Origin: Yamagishiella unicocca
Taxonomy: Eukaryota > Chlorophyta > Chlorophyceae > Chlamydomonadales > Volvocaceae
Length of the DNA stretch: 64,000 nt
Direction of reading: 5' to 3'
NCBI GenBank assembly: GCA_003116995.1
Contig: BDSL01000001.1
Location: forward strand, 372,001-436,000
The notes below the pieces were generated by a model. The model saw only the letters and a list, made by a program, of their open reading frames with translations. It had not been told where the DNA came from and did not search any database. Positions 24,514 to 34,300 of this stretch are shown piece after piece. Position numbers and translations under genes: made by a program. The stretch's first letter is position 1. Each line of letters begins with the position of its first letter.

Positions 24514-24608
24514 CCGGCACTCAGCTCCCGGCGGCAAAAACCCTCCCAAGTAGCACTAGACCGGCACTCAGATCCCGGCAATCCCCTGGCCGGCACTCAC
24601 TTCCCGGC
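24514..24608. repeat. Three copies of a CCGGCACTCA-TCCCGGC motif
   Basis: Near-identical 19-bp units occur at about 24514, 24561 and 24590, each with the form CCGGCACTCA, two variable bases, TCCCGGC. Spacing is irregular. Confidence 0.65.
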
Positions 24609-24714
24609 GTCCCCATCTCCCAAACCAGCTGCAAATCGGCAATTGGGCAAACATTCGTCAGTCGACAGATTTTTTCATGTTGCCTATAGTGGCCAGTAGT
24701 ACAACATCAAAGTT

Positions 24715-24860
24715 GCATCATCTCCGGGCCGCAGGGCCAGGAGGCAAACCAACATCATCTCCGGCATTGAAAGGCCAGGAGGCAAACCAACGAAGAAGAG
24801 CGACAGCAAAGTCGCATCGTCGCCGGCACCCCTTGGCCAGGGCCAGGAGGAAACACCAAA
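24715..24860. repeat. Degenerate tandem repeat with GGCCAGGAGGCAAACCAAC core
   Basis: Two adjacent units of about 38 bp (24715-24753 and 24754-24791) each run from CATCATCTCCGG to GGCCAGGAGGCAAACCAAC. A third, more diverged unit follows around 24812-24860. Confidence 0.6.
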
Positions 24861-25465
24861 CGCACACCGGAATCGGCACCGAACCGGACCACGGCGGAGC
24901 ACTCCCTCAGGCACGGAACCGGACAGAGAACCGAACTAGCGCAACCCGATCGGGACGGACGCGCGATGACGCCACTGGCACTAGCCGGGCGGCTGCAGTG
25001 GAGGGCAGCGGTCAGTAAGTACGGGTGGGCGGGTGGCAGGCTGCAGGGGCCGGCAGGTTCCCGTCGGCCATGTTGTGTTCAACTATCCAGCGAAGTGACA
25101 ACTAGGAATATACTATGATAATGTTATACTACGGCGGATACCGCTGAAAGCGGAATCAGCCTAGTTATCAATAAGATGGAGTACGGCTGTGCCATACTTC
25201 GTCCAAGAACTAGCACTTGACTTACAGAGAAGTCTGCGTACATACGGGGAGGGCAGCCGACAACCTTGTGGAGGGCAGCCGTGATCGACCTGGATCGACT
25301 GGGCTTTGAAACTTGGATAAAATTGTGCCAAAAATGCTACCATCTTTTGTTTATTGGTTGCCACCTGTTGCCATCCTTGTGCCCCAGTTAGCATGCTACA
25401 GTAACAGCATGATGTCAATACAAGAGTACGCCGTCACGTGGAGGTGGTTCATGTAACGAATTTCG

Positions 25466-25570
25466 GGTGACCAAAAGGTAGAACCATCGGGCACATCGCC
25501 TGACACTGAGGAAGACGGAGGAGACAGAGACCGACGTGCACCGGAACAAAGGCAAACCACTAGAACACCA
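25466..25570 (-). repeat. Dispersed repeat family A, copy 1 (inverted)
   Basis: Read on the minus strand, this matches copy 2 at 25793-25917: a GGTGGTTTGCC-like start, then TCAGTGTCAGGCGAT, then CCCGATGGTTCTACC. It lies in opposite orientation to copies 2 and 3. No coding capacity was recognised. Confidence 0.7.
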
Positions 25571-25710
25571 TACTTTCTGGCTATATAGGCGTGTTGAGCC
25601 CTGCTAGGGGTCCGTGCCTTATGGGATGAGAGGTGGCGGGTTCCGATGTTTGCATCGTTGCGGCGCTTCACTGGTTCGTCGGGTATTGGGCTGTTAGGTT
25701 GGTTGGCGGC

Positions 25711-26000
25711 CAGTTCCTGATAGGGGAGCCTCTAGTGCAAATTCCCCCTGGGGTGTTGGCTGCTGCTCCGTATGCCTACAGCCTGTCAATTTGGTGTTCT
25801 GGTGGTTTGCCTTTGTTTCGGTGCATGTCGGTATTTGTTTCCTCCGTCTTGTTCAGTGTCAGGCGATGCGCCCGATGGTTCTACCTCTTGGTCTGGAACC
25901 CACTGTAACCGTTACAACCAATCGACAGGCCATAGCCAAACAGAGCAGCAGCCAGCACCCCAGGGGGAATTTGCACTAGAGGGTCCCTTATCAGGAACCG
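25711..26000. repeat. Long inverted repeat with 80-bp arms and 130-bp loop
   Basis: The left arm (25711-25790) and the right arm (25921-26000) are reverse complements with few mismatches. Both contain the block CTAGTGCAAATTCCCCCTGG or its complement. The loop is copy 2 of repeat family A. The structure resembles a foldback or miniature inverted-repeat element. Confidence 0.75.
25793..25917 (+). repeat. Dispersed repeat family A, copy 2
   Basis: About 125 bp running from GGTGTTCTGGTGGTTTGCC through CAGTGTCAGGCGATGCGCCC to CCCACTGTAACCGTTAC. It forms the loop of the long inverted repeat. Confidence 0.75.
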
Positions 26001-26107
26001 ACCACCGGGTTGTGTCGTGGCGGACTCCACTGGTTCTCCGGTTGCCGGTCTGCTGGGTGTGTCGGTTCCTGATAGGGGAGCCTACAGCAAAACTCCTGGT
26101 TGATGGC

Positions 26108-26135
26108 GAACCCACTGTATTGTTACAGTGGGTTC
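26108..26135. repeat. Palindrome of two CCCACTGTA ends
   Basis: GAACCCACTGTA and its exact reverse complement are separated by 4 bases. CCCACTGTAAC is also the end shared by the family A repeats, so this looks like two repeat ends joined tail to tail. Confidence 0.7.
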
Positions 26136-26439
26136 CTGATCAAGCCTGTGGTGCTGGCTATTTTTCCTCCGGACTGTTGACTGTTGTCTTGGTGGTTTGC
26201 CATTGGTGCGGTGCGGCTGGGTTTCAATTCTTTCGTGTCCATCCAGACGGAGACCTGCCTTCATGAGCGCGTCGGTACCCAGGTTGATCTGCCCAGCCGG
26301 CGTTTCGTGCGGGGTGTGCGTTTCACTTTGTGGTGCCTGGCTGCCGTGGAGTTCTGCTGGGTTTAGCCCCGGCTTTCCTATGGTGAGGCTACTGTCGGGC
26401 CCATGTCCGTGGCCTCTCCATATGGCCCCTCTTCATGTC

Positions 26440-26483
26440 CTGGGTTCGCAAGGGCTTGAAAACACTGTATCACCCTTATTATA
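26440..26483. repeat. Dispersed repeat family B, copy 1
   Basis: TGGGTTCGC, GGGCTTGA, ACACTGTA and CTTATTATA blocks occur in the same order and spacing as at 35066-35108 inside the giant gene. Confidence 0.6.
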
Positions 26484-26664
26484 AGAAGGCAGATGTGAAA
26501 CATGCTGCCCGGTGACCTGGAAAGGGAGGCAAACGCCTGAGACGGCTGCGTGCATCAACTAGTCGGTGCTGCTCCTGACCAACATTTCAGTCCGATGGAA
26601 CTACCTCTTGTGACCTTGCTTTCATGCTTTGCATATTGTTCCCCCCTTGCCAGCATGACATTCA

Positions 26665-26700
26665 ACACCGTCGTGCGACATCACACCGTCGTGCGACATC
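26665..26700. repeat. 18-bp perfect tandem duplication
   Basis: Two copies of ACACCGTCGTGCGACATC in direct succession. Confidence 0.8.
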
Positions 26701-27122
26701 ACACATGCCGCAGCCGGTGCCAGTACGCAGCCTACGCAAGTCCTGCAAAGCTACCTGGCGTTGCATACTGAAGTGGTTTCCGTATTGCAGGCGAAGGTTG
26801 CGCCACGGCTCAGCCATTCGGGCGTGTTGCCGGTCTGCCTTTTTCTAGAGACTGCTGTTGGTGTTGACCTCAACTGGTTGATGGTATTAAGTACCATTGT
26901 TTCTTCCCGTCTCGCTATGGGCATCGGCCCGTTTCGGGTGTGGGACGTTTTCGGGATCTTGGGGGGGGAGTTATCCGATTGTGTTGCCGAGGCGTGCTGC
27001 TGTCTCTCCATTCGGGGGTCTGCTTGGGATGCATGTGGCCATGTGCAGGGGAGCCATCAGCGCAACCTCCCCCTGTGTATTGGTGCTTGCTGTTTCCTCT
27101 GGGCTCTCGGTTGTGAGGCTCT

Positions 27123-27240
27123 GGGTGGTTTGTCTTTCGGAACCGTCGGTTTTCTCAGCTTTCCTTGTCTTTTTCAGTGTCAGGCGATGCGCCCGATGGC
27201 TCTACCTTTTCAGGTCTGGAGCCCACTGTAACGATTACAA
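27123..27240 (+). repeat. Dispersed repeat family A, copy 3
   Basis: It shares TTCAGTGTCAGGCGATGCGC, CCCGATGG, TCTACC and a terminal GCCCACTGTAACGATTAC with copy 2. Shorter fragments with only the CCCACTGTAAC end occur near 27501 and at 28166 (the latter in the last intron of the giant gene). The stretch 26000-27753 otherwise shows no recognised exon. Confidence 0.7.
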
Positions 27241-27753
27241 CTACAACATCGCGTCTTGTGCGTATGACAAATGGAGAGCACACTACAGTACGAGCTGTTC
27301 GTGACCCCGACACAAAGGCTGTAACAGTCGCTACACGACAAAGATACTACATGATAAGGACCTGCGCACCACATGTATAGGCAGACCATGCATGACGGTT
27401 CGTGGCGTCGCCATCAATAACGTGCGAACCTTAGCCTGAGCTCATACTCAAGTGCAGCAGGCGACCTGAGGGATACCATGAAATGGCAACAGTGATACTA
27501 TGCCCACTGTAACAGTTGCTACTACTACAACGAGAACAAATATGTACATAGGTACTGACGTGTCATACGAGGGCACGGTCACCAAAAGGCCGCTAATGAC
27601 TGAATGAATAGAAATGTGCAAAGGGTTATGGACTTTCCAAACGGGGGAGACAAAAAAACGCAGTACTACTTCCGCTTTAACTTCCCGTGTGCGCCTTCCA
27701 TGGTCCTTGAAGGGTGAATATCCCAAAACCAATCGCCCGGCTACGTTATCCCC

Positions 27754-28390
27754 CTATTGGAGGACGGATGCTATCCAGGCATCGTACTGGCGCTCCCATT
27801 CCGCGTACTCCGCCGGCTTGTCGTACGTGCTCTGCTTCGTCACCGGGTTGTAATAATATGTAACTGCATACGACGGATCCTGTGCGTACGGCGTGACGTG
27901 CTTCTGCCATTGAGGCGCTGGTGGCTCTGGCTTGTGACGCACTTCGTTGCTGAAGCGGTACTTGCTATCGCCTGGCTGCATCTGTGGCAATCTCTGAAAC
28001 TCGTCCGGCTTCAGTACCTGCAAGGTTTACAGTCGTTCCAGGGTTTGCTGGCGTGAGGCACTACGCAACCGTACTCGCGACGTGAGCGGCCTTCACTGCA
28101 ACGGCAGGCCTCGAGCAAGCCGGAGCACATCCGATGCGCCCAATGCGCCCTGGATGCTGTCTTGGGCCCACTGTAACATCACTTCTACTACTTTTGGGGC
28201 ATTGCTCACCTGTTTGGATATCCCTTCGTCACCGGGGCGCTTGGCAGGCTGCTCTGGCTGCTGTGCTTCTGGCGGCTTGGGTGGCAGCGCTGCTGCTTTT
28301 TTGGCTTCAGCTGCGTTGCGCCGCTCGGCTGCCGCGGCTGCAGCCGCCACGGCGGCCTGGTCATACGTGCGCTCGGCATCCTGTGGATTG
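27754..28390 (-). other. Giant protein C-terminus: Ala-rich helix and WW-like segment
   Basis: After the last PLAT domain comes an Ala/Glu-rich helix (YDQAAVAAAAAAAERRNAAE) and a P/Q/E stretch; then exon 28210-29228 ends at a GTGAGC donor. The last exon, 27754-28017, adds 87 residues. It contains PPAPQWQKHV, then a segment beginning YAVTYYYNPVTKQSTYDKP that resembles the second half of a WW domain with Tyr in place of the second Trp. It ends AEWERQYDAWIASVLQ. Such segments bind proline-rich ligands in true WW proteins; that is not established here. Confidence 0.65.
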
Positions 28391-31300
28391 CCCGCCAGCA
28401 AGCGCGTTGGCTTGATGCGCCCACTATTCTCGCCTCCCTTCACCCACTCTCCAAAAACTGCCTCCCACTTGCATGCTGATACTGGATTCTCAATGGTTAC
28501 GCTGTCCAGGAACCAGTCAGCTCCGAAGCCCGAGCCGTCGTGCCACATCCGCACGCGCTCAATGTAGCCTACGTCGGCCAGGGTCAACCGAAAGCGGTCG
28601 CGACTGCCCTTCTCAAATAGTTGCTTGCTTGTGTCGAACGTGTGCTTGGCAGTTCCCCGTGTGCCCTGAAGTTCGATGCTGACGAGGGCATCCGTACCCG
28701 CCCCGTATTTGTTGCCCGTGGCGATTGTACAGTCGTACTGCGCAAGCGGCTTGGGTGGTGGTGGCGGGGGGCCTTGATCAACGGCCGCCACGTCAGTTCC
28801 TTGAGCATCTGCCGGCAGCGCGTCCAGAGGCACGTCCCGGGCCACCGCCGCAGGTAGCTGCTTGCCCTGGGTCGGCCCCTGGCCCTTGGGGACCCAGTCA
28901 CGACAGTCGAAGCGCCACTCGCGCTGTGACGGTAGGTGCGTCAGCAGCACATGATCCAAGTGCCAGTTGTCTCCGAGGCCTGGGTTCTCAATCCACACAC
29001 GGCAGGCCGCCATCTCGCCAAGCTTCATGGGCGAAGTCACGAAGAATTCATCGCGCATGTTGCGTTCGAACATGGCCTTGGTCTGCGTGAAGGCAGGCAC
29101 CCATGAGGCGCCGGTGGCGTCGATGAACTGGAGGCACACTTTCGCGTCGGTGCCCGCGCCCGTGACATTGCCAGTCAGGGTCACGATGCGGTAGCGGTCG
29201 CCCGTGCCTGCAGGGCTTCCAGAGATGCCTGCAGGCGTGCGGTTCAAGCAGTGCATGGGATACGGAGTCAGATCATTCAAATGGTCAATCAAAGCAATGC
29301 TGCACATGAACAGCCGCACAACGTGGACACAGCAGGCACGCAGTGGTGCGGCATAATATACGTAGCCTTAAGCAGCGGTTGGCGAATGGGTGTCTCAGGC
29401 TAGTGATCCAGAGCGGGGCGCAAGGGACGCAAAGGGTCGTGGCTGTGGGGCAGTACCTGCAGGCGACTCGATGAGCTCGAGAGGTTGCCTCTCTTGCCTC
29501 ATGGCCTTTTCTTGGCTCCACTCCTTCTTGAGGCCGTCCTTGCTGTTGAACCACGCGTCACACTTCCACCGGTATGTATGGCCGCGGTTCATGTCAACCA
29601 CCTCCACCCAGTCGAGATGCCAATCCGCAAACGGCAGCATGCTGCTGCCGCGCTCCACTACTAGCTGCGTAAGGCATGAAGATAAGACACGCCGGTGCAT
29701 ATCTATTAAGTGGGAGTGTGACAAGACAAGTGGTGCGTGCTTCAAATTGAGGTCCTACCTTTGTGACGGGCGTGCCGCAGTCCTTATCCTCTGGGAACTC
29801 AAAGAAGAACTGATCCAACGAGTTTCGCTCAAAGTTGTTTTTGGTGTCGTCCAAGGCAATTTCCGCACCGTTCAACATTCCGTTTGGTCCGTATACTTGC
29901 ACCCACACTTTCGCGTCCGTACCAGCATACATGATGTCGCTGGTCTGAGTCGAAACCTTCCATCGGACCTGCAATTGTGCAGTTCGGGCACGCGTACTGA
30001 ATACTGCAACGCAAATAGCAAGACGCACACCGAGCTCTGCCGTAATGGTGGTGGGACAGGCCCACAGTGATCATGTGGGCTCATGTGGGCTCACCTTGCC
30101 CGGAGCCTGCTGCTTTGCTCCCTCTGAACTTGATTCTGGGATGGTCACTGTGGTTTTCCCGTCCTTCAACCAATCACCATACCGAAACCGGGACCGTTCT
30201 CCGGTTTTCTTGTTCAGGACCTCAATTTGCTGCAGGTGCCAGGCGGCACCGAAGCCACGCTCAACCTGGAATTACGCAAAAAAGGAAGTGGAGGTAAACA
30301 CGGGCCATAAAAAACTTGGAAGGCACGTATAGCGCAAGTTACTAAGATGTCGGTACAGAACTTTGGTCGCAGCATTTAGGATATGGAGCATTCCATTAAC
30401 GGTATTTGCGAAACGCCCCGCTGCATTGGCACACTGGCGCAGCCGACACCCATCGGTCGCGACTCACACAATGTATGCGCCCATCCGCAAATACCCACCA
30501 GTCGCACGGTAACCTCGGTGAGCTTGCCGACGTCTGAACCGAGCACCTTAAACACGTCCTCACGGTCACGCTCGAAATTGTTTGCTGAATGGCGTGGCAC
30601 ACAACGGGAGGGGACCAGCCAGACGTAGTAGTAATGGTTACAGCCGGACGTGCAAGCCTAGACCGGGACATCAATGCAGGTAGTGCCAGTGGTGTGATTT
30701 GGCTGATGCCGGGCAACTCCGCGTGATGAATGGTCAGTTATTGAGGACGCGCAAACAGCGCCGTCGTAGAAACTGTCACAGTGGGCCCCAGACCGTAAGG
30801 GAGAGCTATCGAGCGCATCACCTGACAATGAAAAGAGACTCAGGAAGAAGAATAACCACCCGACCGAGATACAGCAAACCACCAGAAACCTCGAAGCCCA
30901 GGTGGTGGCGTTCTTGTGCCTCCACCTAGTGGGCGCGTGCACGACTTTGGTGCCGGGGAAGTTGAATCAAGCACCAGCCTTACCTGCGTTCTCAAGCCTC
31001 GTTTCGCCCATAGCACCCTTGACACCTTTCAGCTGCAGGAAGACATCCCCATCCGTGCCAGCACCGCGGACGTTTGAGGTGAAGACGTGTACCTCGTACT
31101 CGACCTGATTCCCAGCGGCCTGTACATGTGGGTGAGGAAGGAACGGGAGACGGATCAGGCAGGGAGGACAAAGTAGGTAAACCTGGCAGCAAGCCAGTAT
31201 GGGCAGGCTTGCAGATGGTGATGCATCTTAAAACACGGTTCTTTTGGTGGGATTTTTAACTGTTTGATTTTTAAGGCCATAACTTTGGCCTCGAACGCCG

Positions 31301-34300
31301 AGCACATCATCATCCCCGGTGAGCGTGCTCAGCGTCCGTTAACCTTGATGATCAGCAACCTCTATGCCCCGTAACCCCTATGGTCGGCAATCTCAGCCTT
31401 TCAAAGCCTCTACGTTGGGTACCTTCGATGCGGCATCCGCGTAGAGGGTGTGGGTCCAGCCCTTCTTGTCGTCTAGCCAGTCACCATACTCAAAGCGGAC
31501 GGATTCACTGGTCACGGCGTTGGTCACCGTAATGTGCGCCAAATGCCAGGCAGCGCCCAAGCCGGTCCCACTGCATGCCACCTGACAGCTTTGAATCTTG
31601 CCGATGTCCGGAGCCTTGTCGTATGCATTCAGGGAAAGGTCGGGTTTACCAGGGCATCAAGACTGGGATGACACGTGCAGGGCAGGAAGCCTGACCCATG
31701 TAACACATGAATAAACTCCCGAAGGAATGGAATGCTGAATAACCGGGAGGACCTGGGGACAAAGCGATCGCAATCTCCAATGAAAGCAGTTTTGGTCACC
31801 CGTAGCGTCCAAGGTTCCTCACCGTGAAAAAGTACGTGTCGAGGTTGCCGCGCTCGAAGTCATTAGCAGATGATTCAAGTGCACGGGCACCAGTGTCGCC
31901 CTTGCTACCAAACACGATTATCGTTACGTCGCTGTCCGTCCCCGCACCGCGCACGTCGCTGGTCTGCACCTCCACCTTGTAAGTGTTCAACGACGCACCA
32001 GCCACTCCTGGACGCAATCGGATTAAAGCAAGAAATGACGATACATAGTTGTAGGTTTTGCCGTAGCGGGCCGCCTTGCTGAGCGGGAATGGATCTAAGT
32101 CTGTCGCATCGCTCATGTTCGTCCAACTGACTTACCTGCCAACAGCTCCTTGCGACAACCCTTATCTCCAAGCTCCTTCGTCTTCCGAAGCCAGTCATTA
32201 CACGGAAAGTAGTACGACTTCTGTGTTGCCCCGCTAAAGACTTGGACCTGTGCGAGGGTAACGTGCGTTAATACATCGAAAGCCGCGGATTCCGTGTCTA
32301 AGACCAATCTAGGCTATCCCATTACCCTAAGCCATGTGTTGCCGTATACATTTTCATACTCTCCCTTTGCCCGCGAACCGACCTGCTGCAAATGCCAGTC
32401 GGCGCCCAGGCCGCTGTTGTCATGCCAGATGACAATCCGTTCCACATCCCCAATGTTGGTCCCCTTGACAATGAAGTTGTCCGCCTGGCCGCGCTCGAAG
32501 TTGTTCGCAGCGGTCTCCAGCCTCGATTGTCCCACCGAGCCCAGGTCGCCGTGAAGCTCAACAAAAACGTTGGCGTCCGTGCCAGCGCCCCTGGTCGAAC
32601 AACCCAGCATTGCATGCATCACGGTGGGGTACATGGGTCGTACGGTCCGTCGCTGATGGCCATTTGAGCTGCTACCATGCGATCAGATACCGGTAGCAAT
32701 CAGTAGAAACCACGCCTTTCGCAACACTGTCTTATCCGAATCCCTTGCCGTGCCAGCTGTATCCCGAGTGCCTCGCAGTAAACAAGGACAGGTGTTTTAC
32801 GTCCAGTTGGGAAGTTGCTTCCTTGGTGCGAGTATCGGTGTAATCAGCTCTGAAGCCCAACTGCCCACCTTATGTCCGACGTGTAGGTGGTGATCCGGTA
32901 GTCCACCAGGTCCGTGGTGGGCCCTGTGCCACCATCGCGGTTGATGAAGTGGTCTAGACCATTCTTTTCGTCGACCCATCCTCGGAAAGGGAAGGAGTAC
33001 TGCGTGTTGGTTGCAGAGCTGACCACGTCGATGCTGTCCAAGTGCCAGGCAGCGCCCAGACCCGTACCACTGCTACGAATTCGTACACGCTCCAACTCCC
33101 CCACGTCTGGGCCCGTCAAGATGAAAGTGTCGGTCTGTGGCCAGTGAGGGGAGACACACGGAGTTTGCTAAGATGCTTAGGAAATCGCACGGCCAGCGAG
33201 CGCGAACTAGGTATGCCCGAGATGATACGTGTCCGACCGACCCGTGAAGGAAGACCGCAAACGCAGTCATCCAGTAGACATGTGTAACGAGCTGCAGGCC
33301 GCGCACTTCCCAAGAAACGCCCCAACATCACACGCTCTTGACGTGGGATGTCAATGCGCCGTCGTGAGGGGGAGCTGCGGCCCCTTTTGCGAAACGCAGG
33401 TCACAGCCGGCAGGTGCAGCCACATGCTATGTTCTACTGCAGGCTGTCCCGCCCACGCGGTAAAACCGCTTACTGTCATCGCACATTGCCCAGTTCTCTT
33501 CTGTTGCGTCCGTCAAATCCACCTGGTTGCGCTCGAAGTTGTTTGCGCTGTTGTCAAGCGGCCTTTCGCCCGTATCGCCCTTGGGGCCATAGATGGTGAG
33601 GAAGACATCGGAGTCAGTGCCCGCACCGCGTAGGTCGGACGTCTTGACGAGCACCCGGTAGCTCACTCGGCTTGCCCCGCCGTCGGCACCCGTCACCAGC
33701 GTTCGCTTGCAACCATCGACACCCTGCTCTTTGTTAACTTCTAGCCACTCGTTGCAGGGGAACACGTACGACTTTTGCAATATCGGGTGATAAACCTCCA
33801 CCTGTTGTAAGTGCCAGGCGGCACCCACACCTGAGAGCATATAGAAACGTACGGGTTGCTTGTAAGGGGGCTTTTTTTGTTCCTAGAAGGCGGTAACCTG
33901 CATGTGCATCTCAACCCTTACAAGTGACTAGGTGGAACATTTCAGGCGGAGTCCGCTGTGTCCGTATGATTATACCGATGCCCTTTCTGTAATCCCAGCG
34001 CTCGCGGCCCGTGTGGACCCTACCGGAGTTGTCATGGCCGATAACAACATGGTGAAGCTCGCCGACATCAGTTCCAGATATCACGAACTCGTCCTTGCGG
34101 TTGCGCTCGAAGTCTACGAATGCAAAGCGTCCGATAAGTTGAGGAGACAGCGCATGTGTTTTCCGTGATTTGTTTAATGCCAGCCAGTGCACCTTCAACG
34201 ATCGCTCGGATACGTGGCGCTTTGTAGTGCTGTGAGCTCTACATAGGTTTGGCAGGCCATTGCTGGTCAGACGAGACGCCACCATAGCATGTCCTAAACC

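Larger units (their letters stand above)
23537..25465. other. Gene-poor tract upstream of calmodulin
   Basis: No conserved exon was recognised. The first few hundred bases should hold the calmodulin promoter. A plus-strand open frame at 24042-24341 has no known domain. Short G/C-rich degenerate repeats begin near 24.5 kb (listed separately). Confidence 0.45.

Noticed and set aside
25711..26000. CRISPR-like or attachment-site structure
   Set aside because: This is eukaryotic nuclear DNA; the repeat is a single long inverted pair and not a regularly spaced array.
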